A stretch of DNA of 64,000 bases from Sulfuricella sp. (GCA_023266195.1 JAHFRP010000007.1:1-64000), one strand, 5' to 3'. Positions 24,066 to 34,783 are shown, counted from the first letter of the stretch. Numbers and translations are program-made. Notes: generated by a model from the sequence alone, not told the origin.

Positions 24066-25958
24066 TTACAGCTCGATCTGTGTCCCGAGCTCGACCACCC
24101 GGTTGGTGGGAATCTTGAAATAGGCCGTGGCGCTGCCTGCGTTGCGCGCCATGCTGACGAACAGCTTTTCCCGCCACAACGCCATGCCTGGCGCGACGGT
24201 CGGGATCAGGGTTTCCCGGCTAAGGAAAAACGACGTTTCCATCATGTTGAATTCGAGCCCGAATTCCTTGCAGCGCACCAACGTGCCGGGGATGTCCGGT
24301 TCGTCCTTGAACCCATAACGCATGATGATACGATAGAAATCGTTGCCCAGCGGCTGCACTTCGACGTGATCGATATCGGGCACGTGGGGCACGTCCTCGG
24401 TAATCACCGTCAGCAGCATCACGCGCTCATGCAGCACTTTGTTGTGGATCAGGTTGTGCAGCATGGCGTGGGGCACGCCGTCGAGGTGCGCGGTCAGGAA
24501 CACCGCCGTCCCCTCGACGCGGGTGGGCGGATGGGCGGTAATCCCGGTCAGGAAAGGCTCCAGCGCGATCGCGCTGTCGTGCATCCGCTCGAACATCAAC
24601 TGCCGACCTCGCTTCCAGGTTGACAGCAGGGTAAATACAACCAGGCCGACCACCAGAGGAAACCAGCCCCCCTGGGGAATCTTGAGCGCATTGGCGCTGA
24701 AGAAGGAAAGATCGATGACCAGAAACCCAACGGCGATCAGCATGGCTCTGTACCGTCCCCAACCCCACAGACTATGGGCAACCATCACGGCAAGGATGGT
24801 ATCGATCGCCATGGTGCCCGTCACGGCGATGCCGTAAGCTGCGGCAAGATTGCTGGAAGAACGGAAGCCGAGCACCAGTGCGATGATCGCCGCCAGCAAA
24901 GTCCAGTTGATCGCCGGCAGGTAGACTTGGCCGATGGCTTTTTCCGAGGTGTGCTGGATGTCCAGCCGCGGGCAATAGCCGAGCTGCATCGCCTGGCGGG
25001 TCACCGAAAACGCACCGGAAATAACGGCCTGGGAAGCGATGACGGTCGCCAGGGTCGACAGCGCCACCATCGGATACAGAGCCCACGAGGGTGCCAGCAG
25101 GTAAAACGGGTTCTGCGATGCGTCGGGATTATGGATCAGCAAAGCGCCCTGACCAAAATAATTGAGCAGCAGGGCCGGCAGGACAAAGGCAAACCATGCG
25201 GTCTTGATCGGCATGCGGCCGAAGTGGCCCATGTCGGCATACAACGCCTCGCCCCCGGTCACGGCCAGCACCACGGCACCCAGGGCAAGGAATGCGTGCC
25301 AGCGGTTTTCCAGGAAGAAATGCAGGCCATATAGCGGGTTGACCGCCTGCAGCACCGCCGGCTCGGCAATGATGTTGATCGCGCCGAGCAGGGCCAGGGT
25401 GGCAAACCAGACGATCATCACCGGACCAAACAATGCACCGACGCTGGCGGTGCCCTTGCGCTGGAAAACGAACAGGCCAGCCAGCACGACCAGTGTGACG
25501 GGGATAACGTAGGGATTAAAGGCCGGCGTGGCGATTTCCAGCCCCTCCACCGCGGAAAGCACGGAAATTGCCGGGGTGATGACGCCGTCGCCATAGAACA
25601 GGGCAGCGCCGAATAGCCCCATGACCGTGAGCAGCCAGCGCGAGCGGGCGTCGCCCGGCACGTTTTTCAGGGTCAGCGCCAGCAGTGCCATAATCCCGCC
25701 TTCTCCGTTGTTGTCGGCGCGCATGATGAACACCACATACTTGAGCGAAACCACGATCAGCAACGCCCACAAAACCAGCGACAGCGCCCCCAGCACGTTG
25801 TCGTGGATCGGCGCGACGGCATGAACGCCGTGAAAGACTTCCTTCATGGTATATAGCGGACTGGTGCCGATATCGCCGAAAACGACACCGATTGCGGCAA
25901 GGGAAAGAGTCAAAAAACCCTCTTTGTGCGGGGATGCCCCTTCTTCTATTTGGATCAT
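24066..25958 (-). CDS. kup: Low-affinity potassium transport protein Kup
   Basis: The 630-residue protein is a KUP/HAK/KT-family K+ uptake permease with about 12 transmembrane helices and a cytosolic C-terminal domain. It starts with SLAAIGVVFGDIGTSPLYTM, the family hallmark, and contains GEGGIMALLAL, FGAALFYGDGVITPAISVLS and GGEALYADMGHFGR. Length is normal. It lies 28 bases after ntrX on the same strand, so the two may share a transcript. The gap 23996-24065 to the NYN gene holds short GC-rich hairpins. Confidence 0.95.
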   Translation of the reverse strand: MIQIEEGASPHKEGFLTLSLAAIGVVFGDIGTSPLYTMKEVFHGVHAVAPIHDNVLGALSLVLWALLIVVSLKYVVFIMRADNNGEGGIMALLALTLKNVPGDARSRWLLTVMGLFGAALFYGDGVITPAISVLSAVEGLEIATPAFNPYVIPVTLVVLAGLFVFQRKGTASVGALFGPVMIVWFATLALLGAINIIAEPAVLQAVNPLYGLHFFLENRWHAFLALGAVVLAVTGGEALYADMGHFGRMPIKTAWFAFVLPALLLNYFGQGALLIHNPDASQNPFYLLAPSWALYPMVALSTLATVIASQAVISGAFSVTRQAMQLGYCPRLDIQHTSEKAIGQVYLPAINWTLLAAIIALVLGFRSSSNLAAAYGIAVTGTMAIDTILAVMVAHSLWGWGRYRAMLIAVGFLVIDLSFFSANALKIPQGGWFPLVVGLVVFTLLSTWKRGRQLMFERMHDSAIALEPFLTGITAHPPTRVEGTAVFLTAHLDGVPHAMLHNLIHNKVLHERVMLLTVITEDVPHVPDIDHVEVQPLGNDFYRIIMRYGFKDEPDIPGTLVRCKEFGLEFNMMETSFFLSRETLIPTVAPGMALWREKLFVSMARNAGSATAYFKIPTNRVVELGTQIEL

Positions 25959-25986
25959 TTGCTTGATTCCTGAAATCGGCTTACGG

Positions 25987-27246
25987 TCAGCTTTTGGTCG
26001 GCGTGATGCCGAGCTGCTTCAGTTTGCGGTAAAGGTGGGTGCGCTCCAGGCCGACATTTTCTGCCAGCCGGCTCATGTTGCCGCCGGCAATCTTGATCTG
26101 GTGTTCGAAGTAAATTCGCTCGAATTCGTCGCGCGCCTCGCGTAGTGGCTGGTCAAGCGGCAAATCGAGCCTTACTTCCGAGGCGGCGGGCGGGGCGAAC
26201 AGGCCAAGCACGCGGTCGACGTCGGCAGCCGAGATCTCCTCGTCCAGGGAGGTCAACGCAAGGGTTTTGACCGCATTGTCAAGCTGAGGCAGGTTGCCCG
26301 GCCAATTTTCGTTCTGCAGGAGTTGAAGTGCGGCAGTCCCGAACCGGCGCAGCGGGGATTGGCTGGTCTCGATCAGCTGTGCCAGCGCCCACTTGGCCAG
26401 GTCAGGAATGTCTTCGCGGTGCTCGCGCAGGCTCGGCACCGCCAGCGTCAGGCCGCTGAGCGCCAGGAACAGCCGGCCATCGAACACGCCATCCGCGACC
26501 AGCAGGGGCAAAGGCCTGGTGCTGGCGCAGACCAGGCGCACGTTGTACTTCTCCCGTTTGTTCAGGATCAGCGCCAAGCCCTTTTGTTCGAGCTTGCCCA
26601 GGCCGCCGATCTCTTCCAGGTAGAGCAGGCCGTCGCGCGCTTGCTCGAGCAGACCCATCGGGTCGTCCGCCAGGGTCGAGAAAGCTTCCGGCGCGAGCCA
26701 GGGCGTATCCGGGCGGTGCAGGTAGCGCGCGCACAGCTCCATGCCGGCGCCGACCTCCCCGGCCAACAGCAGCGGCGTGGCCAGGCTGGCGACCTGCTCC
26801 AGCCGCCGCTTCAGTTCGCCCACCACGGCGCCCCCGCCCAAGCGGGCCAGCGCTTCGCCGTTGAACGACAACGGCTCGCTTTTTTTCACCGCGCGCTCCA
26901 CCGTGCTGAGCAGTTTTTGCAGGGAAATCGGTTTTTCCAGGAAATCGGCGGCACCGATGCGCGTTGCCTCCACCGCGGTATCGATCGTGCCATGGCCGGA
27001 CATCATGATGACCGGCATAGTCAACAAGCCGTTACTCTCCCACTCCTTCAACAGGGTAACGCCGTCGGTGTCGGGCATCCAGATGTCGAGCAGCACCAGG
27101 TCGGGCCTTTTCCGGTTGCGGTATTCCCGCGCCGCGCCGGCATTTTCCGCCAGCACGACGGTGTAACCTTCGTCCTCCAGGATTTCCCGCAACAGTTCGC
27201 GGATGCCGATCTCATCATCCACCACCAGAATCTGATTTACCGCCAT
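25987..27246 (-). CDS. ntrX: NtrX-type response regulator with a degenerate AAA+ domain
   Basis: The 419-residue protein has a receiver domain (phospho-acceptor D54 in LVLLDIWMPDTDGV), a central AAA+-like domain (about 130-340) and a C-terminal Fis-type helix-turn-helix (AGGNMSRLAENVGLERTHLY). The central domain lacks the normal Walker A (GE-x-G-x-GKE): it reads LLLAGEVGAGMELCARYLH, without the lysine. The GAFTGA loop that contacts sigma-54 is absent between YLHRPDTPWL and GLLYLEEIGGL. It therefore cannot act as a classical sigma-54 activator and should work as a plain DNA-binding regulator. Its ATG directly follows the ntrY stop (TAAATG). Confidence 0.9.
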   Translation of the reverse strand: MAVNQILVVDDEIGIRELLREILEDEGYTVVLAENAGAAREYRNRKRPDLVLLDIWMPDTDGVTLLKEWESNGLLTMPVIMMSGHGTIDTAVEATRIGAADFLEKPISLQKLLSTVERAVKKSEPLSFNGEALARLGGGAVVGELKRRLEQVASLATPLLLAGEVGAGMELCARYLHRPDTPWLAPEAFSTLADDPMGLLEQARDGLLYLEEIGGLGKLEQKGLALILNKREKYNVRLVCASTRPLPLLVADGVFDGRLFLALSGLTLAVPSLREHREDIPDLAKWALAQLIETSQSPLRRFGTAALQLLQNENWPGNLPQLDNAVKTLALTSLDEEISAADVDRVLGLFAPPAASEVRLDLPLDQPLREARDEFERIYFEHQIKIAGGNMSRLAENVGLERTHLYRKLKQLGITPTKS

Positions 27247-29364
27247 TTAAGTCGCCCTCAATAGAGGTAAGTACACGCTTACGCTCGCGCCGCGAGGCTG
27301 AATGTTTTCGACTTTCATCCTGCCGCGATGCTCCTCAATAATTTTCTTGACGATCGCCAGCCCCAGCCCGGTTCCTTTCGGCTTGGTGGTGACGTAAGGC
27401 TCGAACAGCCGCGTCATCAGCTCCTCCGGAAAACCGCAGCCATTGTCGCGGATGCCCAGGCGGATCACGTTTTCCTCGACGCTCGTTTCCACCACGATCT
27501 GCGGCGCTTCCATGCCGGCCAGGGCATCCTGGGCGTTTTGCAGCAGATTGTGCACCACCTGGCGCAACAAGGTCGGATCGCCCTCGACCTGCGGCAGATC
27601 GAGCGCCAAGTGGGTCTCGATATGCGCGTCGGAGTGTTCGTATAGGGCCAGAATTTCGTGTATCAGCCGGTTCAGATCGACGCTCTGCAAATTCAGGCTG
27701 GGCGTCCGGGCGTACTCGCTGAACGCATTCACCATGCTCTTCAGCTCCGTCACCTGGTTGACAATGGTTTGCGTTGCGCGCTGCAATATCTCGGCATCGC
27801 CCGATGCCAGCTTGTCGGCCAGTTTATGCTCAAGACGCTCGGCCGAAAGCTGGATCGGCGTCAGCGGATTCTTGATTTCATGGGCGAGGCGGCGCGCCAC
27901 CTCGCCCCATGCGGCATCGCGCTGAGCCTGGAGCAAATGGGTGATGTCGTCGAACACCACGATGTAATCATTGCCCACCGCTGCGGGCAAGCGCGTGCCG
28001 CGCACCAGCAGGACTCGATTTCCAACCGGGTAATCCAGCTGTTTCTGCCATTCCTTGCCCTCGCCCGAACGGAACAGGTTTTCCACTTCGTGCGCCAGGT
28101 CCTTCAGCGCGGCGTCGTTCAGCGCCCACTTGTACAACCGCCGCCCGCTCAACGCGGACAAGTCGACGCCGAGGATGTCCGCAGCGGCGGGGTTCATGGT
28201 CTTCAAGCGGAGATTTTCGTCGAATGCCAGCACGCCGCTCGATAAATGCGCCAGGATGCTTTCCAGATACGCTTTCGAGGTTTCGAGCTGGCGCTGGTTG
28301 AATTCGACCACTTCACGCGCTTCCGCCAGCTGGCGGGTCATGTCGTTGAACGACTGCATCAACGCATCCAGTTCGTCGCGGCTGCGCACCGCCGGCATTT
28401 CGCTGAAATCGCCCGAGGCAATCGCCTGCGTCCGCTTGGCGAGCAGGCTGAGCGGCGCGGACAGGCGCGCGCTGAGAACGAATGCCAGGGCAATCGCGGA
28501 CAGCAGCGCCAGCAGCAGTGCCAGAGTCAGGGTGAGGCCATAGATTCGCTTCAACCCCAGCCGGGACACGGAAAGCTCCTGGTAATCGCGGTACCCCGCC
28601 TGCACCGTTTCCGCATCCTTGGCGAGCCGCGCCGGAACCGGCTGCAGCAGCTGCAGCACGCGCACGCTCTCGGTCAGGCCGAGGACATTGACCGGGACGA
28701 CGACCCGCAGAAACAAGCCTTTTTCCGGCACCGCCTCGATTGCGCTGTACGGCTGCTGCTGGCGCACCTGGCGCAACAGCGAGGGGAGGGGCCGGTCGGG
28801 CAGCATGCTGGCGCGCTCGCTGCCGGAAAAGGCGATGATGGCGCCGCGCCCGCTGAACAGCGTCGCCTCCTGCACGCCGGCCTGTTCGCGCAAGTCGTTG
28901 AGCAGCGTCACATGGTCGCCGTCCGGCTTGTCCGTCAGCGCCAGCGCCATGTACTCGCCTTTTTTGGTGAGATCGCGCAACAGGTTGTCGAGCGCGCTGC
29001 GGCCCAGATTCAAGCCGCCTTCCAGGGCGGTGTCCACGCGCACGTCGAACCAGGACTCGATGCTCTTGCTCAAGAACTGCACCGATACGCCATACACCAG
29101 CATGCCCGGCAGCACCGCCATCAGCGCAAACATCGCCAACAGGCGCAGGGTCAGCTTCGAGCCGAATACCCGCGCTTTGAGCTTGCGCCGCAGATCCCAC
29201 AGCTGGTAGCCGATCAGGGCCAGCAAACTGGCCGCCAGCAAGCCGTTCAGGCCGAGCAGCAGGGTGTAGTAATGGGCGAAGGCCGCCGTGTTGGCGCTGG
29301 CATTGGCGAGCAGATACAGGGCGACGGCGCCGAGGCTGACGCACAGGATCAACACGTATTTCAT
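27247..29364 (-). CDS. ntrY: NtrY-type sensor histidine kinase
   Basis: The 705-residue membrane kinase has several N-terminal transmembrane helices, a periplasmic sensing part, a transmembrane helix plus HAMP (LSAPLSLLAKRTQAIASGDF), a PAS domain (ESILAHLSSGVLAFDENLRL), the H-box RRLAHEIKNPLTPIQLSAER and an intact ATPase domain (NLLQNAQDAL, IRDNGCGFPEELMTRLFEPY, KGTGLGLAIVKKI). The start at 29364 gives a hydrophobic N-terminus. It is paired with ntrX; such pairs respond to nitrogen or redox state. It lies downstream of the DUF4390 gene on the same strand. Confidence 0.92.
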   Translation of the reverse strand: MKYVLILCVSLGAVALYLLANASANTAAFAHYYTLLLGLNGLLAASLLALIGYQLWDLRRKLKARVFGSKLTLRLLAMFALMAVLPGMLVYGVSVQFLSKSIESWFDVRVDTALEGGLNLGRSALDNLLRDLTKKGEYMALALTDKPDGDHVTLLNDLREQAGVQEATLFSGRGAIIAFSGSERASMLPDRPLPSLLRQVRQQQPYSAIEAVPEKGLFLRVVVPVNVLGLTESVRVLQLLQPVPARLAKDAETVQAGYRDYQELSVSRLGLKRIYGLTLTLALLLALLSAIALAFVLSARLSAPLSLLAKRTQAIASGDFSEMPAVRSRDELDALMQSFNDMTRQLAEAREVVEFNQRQLETSKAYLESILAHLSSGVLAFDENLRLKTMNPAAADILGVDLSALSGRRLYKWALNDAALKDLAHEVENLFRSGEGKEWQKQLDYPVGNRVLLVRGTRLPAAVGNDYIVVFDDITHLLQAQRDAAWGEVARRLAHEIKNPLTPIQLSAERLEHKLADKLASGDAEILQRATQTIVNQVTELKSMVNAFSEYARTPSLNLQSVDLNRLIHEILALYEHSDAHIETHLALDLPQVEGDPTLLRQVVHNLLQNAQDALAGMEAPQIVVETSVEENVIRLGIRDNGCGFPEELMTRLFEPYVTTKPKGTGLGLAIVKKIIEEHRGRMKVENIQPRGASVSVYLPLLRAT

Positions 29365-29389
29365 CGTTGCCGCCGGCTGCCAGTCAGCA

Positions 29390-29974
29390 TCAGGGCGCCA
29401 GATTCCAGCGATGCCATTCCGAATCCAGGTTCCAGTCCTTGGACGCCAGCGCATTCACCTGCAGCGGTTTGGGCAGCATGGTCATGTCCAGCTTCATGCG
29501 CAGTCCGGCCACATAGACGGTATGCTTTTTCGCCAGACCCTTCTCCACTACCAGCCACTCGTGCTGCCGGCCCAGCTCGTGGCGGGCCTCGCTCAGGGAA
29601 GAAAAATTACGGTACTGGCCGTTGGAATTGAGCTGGTACTGGCGCGTCAAGGCGTGGTAGCTCAGGCGAACATGCTGTTGCGCCGCGGCGACGGTCTCGT
29701 CGAGCCAGTACCAGCGCGGCTTTTTCAGCTCGAATTCGGTGATGAAATAAAGCGGAACGCCCTTGTTCAGGGCGTCTTCGAGAGAGGGGCTGAGGCTGAT
29801 TTCCAGCTCGGCGTTGAGCATGTAAGCCTCCTCCACCGGCGCCAGCTCGGCGGCCTTGACCTCGATGCCCTCGGCTCGCGCCGCCAGCGGCAGAAACAGG
29901 GTGAGCGCCAGCAGGCAGGCCCAGGTACCGGAAGAAAAGTTAGGTTTTATACAGAAGCGCATAATAAAAGCCAT
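29390..29974 (-). CDS. DUF4390 exported protein
   Basis: The 194-residue protein has a signal peptide (ALTLFLPLAARAEG), then a beta-rich domain with LSPSLEDALNKGVPLYFITE, KKPRWYWLDETV and LSYHALTRQYQL, which match DUF4390. This family is found almost always between rsmB and ntrY in betaproteobacteria, as here, which suggests a link to the NtrYX system, but its function is unknown. It overlaps the end of rsmB by 35 bases; a start at the second methionine (29962) is possible. Confidence 0.85.
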   Translation of the reverse strand: MAFIMRFCIKPNFSSGTWACLLALTLFLPLAARAEGIEVKAAELAPVEEAYMLNAELEISLSPSLEDALNKGVPLYFITEFELKKPRWYWLDETVAAAQQHVRLSYHALTRQYQLNSNGQYRNFSSLSEARHELGRQHEWLVVEKGLAKKHTVYVAGLRMKLDMTMLPKPLQVNALASKDWNLDSEWHRWNLAP

Positions 29975-31220
29975 CGTGCCGGGTCGTCGGTATCAGCTGC
30001 CCGTCCCGCGCCTCCGGCAATATGGATGGTGACAGTGGCAAGCGCCGGGCGTCCTCGTGTCGTGCCAGGAAGCCGGCGATCTGCTCCTGGTTTTCCGCCG
30101 CGAACACGGAGCAGGTGGCATACAGCAATTTACCACCACTCTCCAGCGTGCGCCACAGCGCATCCAGGATTTTTGCCTGCTGCGCGGCGAAGGCGGCAAT
30201 GTCCGCCTCGCGCCGCAGCCATTTGATATCGGGATGGCGCCGGGCCACGCCCGAGGCGCTGCACGGGACGTCGGCCAGTATGCGCTGGAACGGCCTGCCG
30301 TCCCACCAGTCCTCGGGCCGGGCCGCATCGCCGGCGATGCAGCGCGCTTCGAGCTTGAGACGATGCAAGGTCTGCCCGATTTTTTTCAGCCGCGCCGGAT
30401 CGTTGTCGAGCGCGGTCAGTTCGATCCCGGCCTGCTCGAGCAGGTGCGCGGCCTTGCCGCCGGGGGCGGCACAGGCATCGAGCGCGCGCATGCCGTCGGC
30501 GACATCCAGCAGCCGCGCCGCCGACTGCGCGCCGGCGTCCTGCACCGACACCGCGCCCTCGCCGAAGCCGGGCAGCTTGTCCACCGCGCAGGGCTGCGCC
30601 AGCAGGATCGCGCTGTCGCCAAGCTGCGTTCCGGCGATGCCCCGCGCATTCAGCAACGCCAGGTAGTCTTCCGTGGCCGCCGCCCGACGGTTCACCCGCA
30701 GCGTCATCGGCGGATGCTGATTGTCGGTTTCCAGAATCGCCTGCCAGTCCTGCGGATATTGTTCGCGCAACTTGTCGATCCACCACTGCGGATGGGAATA
30801 GCATCCTTCCTCGCTCGCCGCGGCGCGTTCGAGCAAGGCGGGCCGCTGGCGCAGGAAGTTGCGCAGCACGGCGTTGACCAACCCCTTGGCCCAGGGTTTT
30901 CCGACCGCCTGGGCGGCTTTGACGGCATGGTCCACCACCGCATGCTCGGCCGCCCGGCTGTATTGCAGCTGGTACAGCGCCACCAGAAGTAGCGCGCGCA
31001 CCGCCTCATCCTGCAGCGGTTTTTGCAGCAATTGGTCGAGCACCGCGCGCAGCTGCCCGTAAAAACGCAGCGTGCCGTAGCTCATGTCCTGGGCGGCGGC
31101 GCGCTGCGGCGGCGTCAAGGCCGCGCGGCGGGAAAAAAGGTCGAGGAGAACCTGGTTGAGATTGCGTCCAGCCAGAACCTGGGCGACAGCCGTGCTGGCC
31201 AGGCGTTGAGATTCGATCAA
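29940..31220 (-). CDS. rsmB: 16S rRNA (cytosine-967-C5)-methyltransferase RsmB
   Basis: The 426-residue enzyme has an N-terminal NusB-like RNA-binding domain (about 1-140) and a SAM-dependent methyltransferase domain with [18 protein letters not shown], the catalytic [16 protein letters not shown] and the second cysteine motif LLYATCSVF. It methylates C967 of 16S rRNA. Length is normal. It overlaps htpX by 4 bases, and the order fmt-htpX-rsmB-DUF4390-ntrYX is one long minus-strand run. Confidence 0.95.
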   Translation of the reverse strand: MIESQRLASTAVAQVLAGRNLNQVLLDLFSRRAALTPPQRAAAQDMSYGTLRFYGQLRAVLDQLLQKPLQDEAVRALLLVALYQLQYSRAAEHAVVDHAVKAAQAVGKPWAKGLVNAVLRNFLRQRPALLERAAASEEGCYSHPQWWIDKLREQYPQDWQAILETDNQHPPMTLRVNRRAAATEDYLALLNARGIAGTQLGDSAILLAQPCAVDKLPGFGEGAVSVQDAGAQSAARLLDVADGMRALDACAAPGGKAAHLLEQAGIELTALDNDPARLKKIGQTLHRLKLEARCIAGDAARPEDWWDGRPFQRILADVPCSASGVARRHPDIKWLRREADIAAFAAQQAKILDALWRTLESGGKLLYATCSVFAAENQEQIAGFLARHEDARRLPLSPSILPEARDGQLIPTTRHDGFYYALLYKT

Positions 31221-32074
31221 AAGTTTCTGCCTTGAGCCATCTCCATCAGCCGGGCGATACGCTCCTCGGTGGCGGGATGAGTGCGGAACAGGCCGCTCAG
31301 GCCGCCGCCGGACAGCGGGTTGATGATCATCATTTGCGCCGTTTCCGGATGCGCCTCGGCCGGCATGAGCGGCAGCCCCTGGGCAAAGCGCTCGATCTTG
31401 GCCAAGGCGTCGGCCAGCGCGCGCGGATCGCCGCTGATCTCGGCGCCGCCGCGGTCGGCCTCGAACTCGCGCGAACGGGAAATCGCCATCTGGATCAGCG
31501 CCGCCGCCAGCGGCGCGAGCAGGGCGACGAGAATGGCGGCGATCGGGTTGGCCGGACGGCCGTCCTCGCTGCGCCCGCCGAAGAACATGGCAAAGTTCGC
31601 CAGCGCGGAAATCGCGCCGGCCATGGTCGCCGAAATGGTCGAGATCAGGATGTCGCGGTGGCGGACGTGGGCCAGTTCATGCGCCATCACGCCACGCAAT
31701 TCGCGCTCGGTGAGCATTTGCAGGATGCCGCTGGTTGCCGCGACGGCGGCGTGCTCCGGGTTGCGCCCGGTGGCGAACGCGTTGGGCTGCGCCTCGTCGA
31801 TGACGTAGACGCGCGGCATGGGCAGGCCGGCGCGCTGGGTCAGGTCGCGGATCGTGCGGTAAAACTGGGGCGCGCTGGTTTCGTCCACTTCCTGCGCATT
31901 GTACATGCGCAGCACCATGTCGGCCGAATTCCAGTAGGCCCACACGTTCATCACCGCGGCGAACGCCAGCGCCAGCAACATACCGTTGCCGCCGCCCAGC
32001 ATCGCACCGATCATGCCGAACAGGGCAACGATGGCGGCCATCAGTATGGCCGTTTTCAGGGTGTTTCCGAACAT
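31217..32074 (-). CDS. htpX: Membrane zinc protease HtpX
   Basis: The 285-residue protein has two N-terminal transmembrane helices, the zinc motif [13 protein letters not shown] (HExxH), two further hydrophobic segments and the conserved [20 protein letters not shown] end. It degrades misfolded inner-membrane proteins. It lies between fmt and rsmB in the usual betaproteobacterial order. Confidence 0.95.
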   Translation of the reverse strand: MFGNTLKTAILMAAIVALFGMIGAMLGGGNGMLLALAFAAVMNVWAYWNSADMVLRMYNAQEVDETSAPQFYRTIRDLTQRAGLPMPRVYVIDEAQPNAFATGRNPEHAAVAATSGILQMLTERELRGVMAHELAHVRHRDILISTISATMAGAISALANFAMFFGGRSEDGRPANPIAAILVALLAPLAAALIQMAISRSREFEADRGGAEISGDPRALADALAKIERFAQGLPLMPAEAHPETAQMMIINPLSGGGLSGLFRTHPATEERIARLMEMAQGRNF

Positions 32075-32132
32075 GGCAGTCCTCCCATGACAGTAATCCG
32101 TAGCGCTAAAATGGGTGCGCGCCGCGGCAAAA

Positions 32133-33059
32133 TCAAGCGTCGAATTCTTGGCCTGGCGCGAGCGGATTCCCCGCCAGAAAGCTTGCCGCCGGCAGCCGCT
32201 TGCCGCCGGCTTTCTGGAGTTCGGTCAACAGCAGCGCGCCTTCGCCGCAGCCGACCAGGATGCCGTCCCGGTCCGCCGCCAGGATTTCGCCCGGAGCGCC
32301 CGGCCGGTCCACCGTCCGCGCCTGCCAGATGCGCCAGGTTTCGCCCCGGAAACGGGCCTGCGCGACGGGAAAAGGATTGTAGGCGCGCACTGCGCGGCCC
32401 AGTTCGACGGCGCTCCGGCGCCAGTCGATCGATCCTTCCGCCTTCGACAGCTTGGCGGCGTAAGTCGCCGCGGCGGTGTCCTGGGGCTGCGCCGGCAGAG
32501 CGCCTTGTTCCAGTTGCCGCAGTGCGGCAACGATGGTCGATGCCCCCAGCGCCGCCAGCTTGTCGTGCAGGGTCTGCGCAGTATCCTCGGCGGCAATCGG
32601 CACCGCCGCACGCATGAGCATGGCGCCGGTGTCCAGCCCCTCGTCCATCTGCATGATGGTGATGCCGGTCTCGGCATCGCCCGCCACCAGGGCGCGCTGG
32701 ATCGGCGCCGCGCCGCGCCAGCGCGGCAGCAGCGAGGCATGGATGTTGAGGCAGCCGCGGCGGGGGATCGCCAGCACCGCCGGCGGCAGCAGCAGGCCGT
32801 AGGCCGCGACGACCATTGCCTCTGCCCGGACCGCCGCAAGCCGACCCTGAACCTCGGCATCCTTCAGGGTGGAGGGTTGCAGCACGGTCAAGCCGTGCAG
32901 CAACGCCAACTGCTTGACCGGACTGGGCGTCAGCTTCATGCCGCGACCGGCCGGCCGGTCGGGCTGGGTCAACACCAGGGCAATCTCGTGCCCCGCCTCA
33001 AGCAGCGCAGCCAGCGCCGCCGCCGCAAATTCCGGCGTACCGGCAAAAATCAGTTTCAT
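32133..33059 (-). CDS. fmt: Methionyl-tRNA formyltransferase
   Basis: The 308-residue enzyme formylates initiator Met-tRNA. It begins [20 protein letters not shown] and contains [20 protein letters not shown] and [18 protein letters not shown], with the C-terminal OB-fold domain. The start at 33059 was set by this N-terminus; the open frame runs further upstream without relation to Fmt. It lies 65 bases after def, the usual def-fmt pair. Confidence 0.96.
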   Translation of the reverse strand: MKLIFAGTPEFAAAALAALLEAGHEIALVLTQPDRPAGRGMKLTPSPVKQLALLHGLTVLQPSTLKDAEVQGRLAAVRAEAMVVAAYGLLLPPAVLAIPRRGCLNIHASLLPRWRGAAPIQRALVAGDAETGITIMQMDEGLDTGAMLMRAAVPIAAEDTAQTLHDKLAALGASTIVAALRQLEQGALPAQPQDTAAATYAAKLSKAEGSIDWRRSAVELGRAVRAYNPFPVAQARFRGETWRIWQARTVDRPGAPGEILAADRDGILVGCGEGALLLTELQKAGGKRLPAASFLAGNPLAPGQEFDA

Positions 33060-33124
33060 GTTATTCAATTCGATAGCGTAAAGGTTTTTCAAGGAGGGCC
33101 GGTTTTTGCCCTGCACTTTACGCT

Positions 33125-33628
33125 CTATAGGGTTTCCTGCATCAGCTTTTTCATCTTTTGGCGGATGCGGTTGAGTTTCAGACGCGACAGGTACTCCACG
33201 AATACCTTGCCCTGCAAATGATCGATCTCGTGCTGAAGGCAAATTGCCAGCAGTCCGTCCGCCTCGATGGTGAAGGGCTTTCCTTCGAGGTTCAACGCCC
33301 GCACCGTAACGCTTTCGGCGCGGGTGACGGTCTCGTAAATGCCCGGAACGGACAGACAGCCTTCTTCGTGTTCTTTTTTTCCCTCGCTCGCCAGGATGAT
33401 CGGGTTGATGCACACCAGCGGGCGGTTGCGCTCCTCGGAAATGTCCACCACGATGAGCCGCCGATGGACGTTGACCTGGGTAGCGGCGAGTCCGATGCCG
33501 GGCGCCGCGTACATGGTCTCCGCCATATCCGCCGCCAGGCGCCGGATTTCGTCGTTCACCTCGGCGACGGGAGCGGCTACGGTGTGCAGCCGTTCGTCGG
33601 GATAACGCAGTATCTTTAAAATAGCCAT
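33125..33628 (-). CDS. def: Peptide deformylase
   Basis: The 167-residue metalloenzyme removes the formyl group from new proteins. All three family motifs are present: [18 protein letters not shown] and QHEIDHLQG, with the metal ligands Cys and two His. It is the first gene of the minus-strand run def-fmt-htpX-rsmB and is divergent from the LysM gene. Confidence 0.97.
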   Translation of the reverse strand: MAILKILRYPDERLHTVAAPVAEVNDEIRRLAADMAETMYAAPGIGLAATQVNVHRRLIVVDISEERNRPLVCINPIILASEGKKEHEEGCLSVPGIYETVTRAESVTVRALNLEGKPFTIEADGLLAICLQHEIDHLQGKVFVEYLSRLKLNRIRQKMKKLMQETL

Positions 33629-33748
33629 AATGTAATACTTGCTTGTTTAATTAATTACCTGCAAAATCCGACCCAACCCCTGAATTTGTCTAGGATTGTG
33701 GCGTCCCATCGATGCCCGTCAGGGACAACCCACGATCGAGGCCTGTCG

Positions 33749-34783
33749 ATGAAAAAGCCTATTTTAGCTCTGATTTTGCTTTTCGGCTTAAGTTCGCTGT
33801 CCGGCGCCACCGGAATTGCGTTGCGGGATAACCCTCCAGACCACCATGTGGTGGTAAAAGGAGACACGCTCTGGGGTATCGCTGGAACATTTCTCAAAGA
33901 GCCGTGGCGCTGGCCCGAAATCTGGAAAATGAACCGGCAGCAAATCAAGAACCCGCACCGGATTTATCCGGGCGACATGATTGTGCTGGACACCCGCAAC
34001 GGCTCGCCGGAATTGCGCCTGATCAGGGGTCAGGGGACCACCAAGCTGAGTCCGCGCATCCGCGCCGAACAAACCGAGGCTGCGGCCATCCCAAGTATCC
34101 CGCCAGCCGAGATCGGCCCGTTCCTCAGCAAGCCGCTGGTGGTTGAGGAAGGCGCACTGGAACAGGCACCGTATATCATCGGCACGGACGAAAGCCGCGT
34201 CGTCCTCGGCGCCGGAAATTCCGCCTACGTACAAACCATCCTCGAAGGGGGGCCGCTGCACTGGTACATCTATCGTCCGGGTAAGGCGTTGATCGACCCC
34301 GATACCGGAATCACGCTGGGCTATGAGGCAATTTATCTGGGCGACGCAAAAGTTCTGCGCTACGGCGCGCCCGCCACGGTTGAAATAACCAAATCCAATC
34401 AGGAAATCAATGTCGGTGACCGCCTGGTGGAGGCAAAGGAGGAAGCGGCCAGTGCCTACGCGCCGCACGCCCCGGATCACGCCGTCAACGGGCGAATCGC
34501 GTCGGCGTATGGCGGCGTGGCCGAAGTCGGCTCGGGTTCGATCGTCACCCTTAACCGAGGCCGGCGGGATGGCCTGGAAATCGGCCATGTGCTCGCGCTT
34601 TACCGCCATGGCCGCGACGTAACGCCCAATGAGAACGATAAGGCGTCGCCGGAAATCGTCAAGTTACCGGATGAACGTTACGGCCTGGCATTTGTGTTCC
34701 GCGTCTTTGACAAACTGTCCTACGCCCTGGTGATGCAAACCACGCGGCCGGTGCATGTGCTGGACGACGTGCACACTCCCTGA
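33749..34783 (+). CDS. Exported LysM-domain protein
   Basis: The 344-residue protein has a signal peptide (MKKPILALILLFGLSSLSGA) and an N-terminal LysM peptidoglycan-binding domain (HHVVVKGDTLWGIAGTFLKE, then PHRIYPGDMIVL). The remaining 240 residues form a beta-rich domain with AYGGVAEVGSGSIVTLNRGR. Proteins of this type stand upstream of dprA in many betaproteobacteria and are peptidoglycan-associated; no enzyme domain is visible. The start at 33749 is fixed by the signal peptide. The gap 33629-33748 holds the divergent promoters of this gene and def. Confidence 0.88.
   Translation: MKKPILALILLFGLSSLSGATGIALRDNPPDHHVVVKGDTLWGIAGTFLKEPWRWPEIWKMNRQQIKNPHRIYPGDMIVLDTRNGSPELRLIRGQGTTKLSPRIRAEQTEAAAIPSIPPAEIGPFLSKPLVVEEGALEQAPYIIGTDESRVVLGAGNSAYVQTILEGGPLHWYIYRPGKALIDPDTGITLGYEAIYLGDAKVLRYGAPATVEITKSNQEINVGDRLVEAKEEAASAYAPHAPDHAVNGRIASAYGGVAEVGSGSIVTLNRGRRDGLEIGHVLALYRHGRDVTPNENDKASPEIVKLPDERYGLAFVFRVFDKLSYALVMQTTRPVHVLDDVHTP

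Noticed and set aside
28246-29631. Long plus-strand frame opposite ntrY
   Set aside because: It is a shadow of the GC-rich antisense gene, with His/Gln/Arg-rich sequence of no domain.
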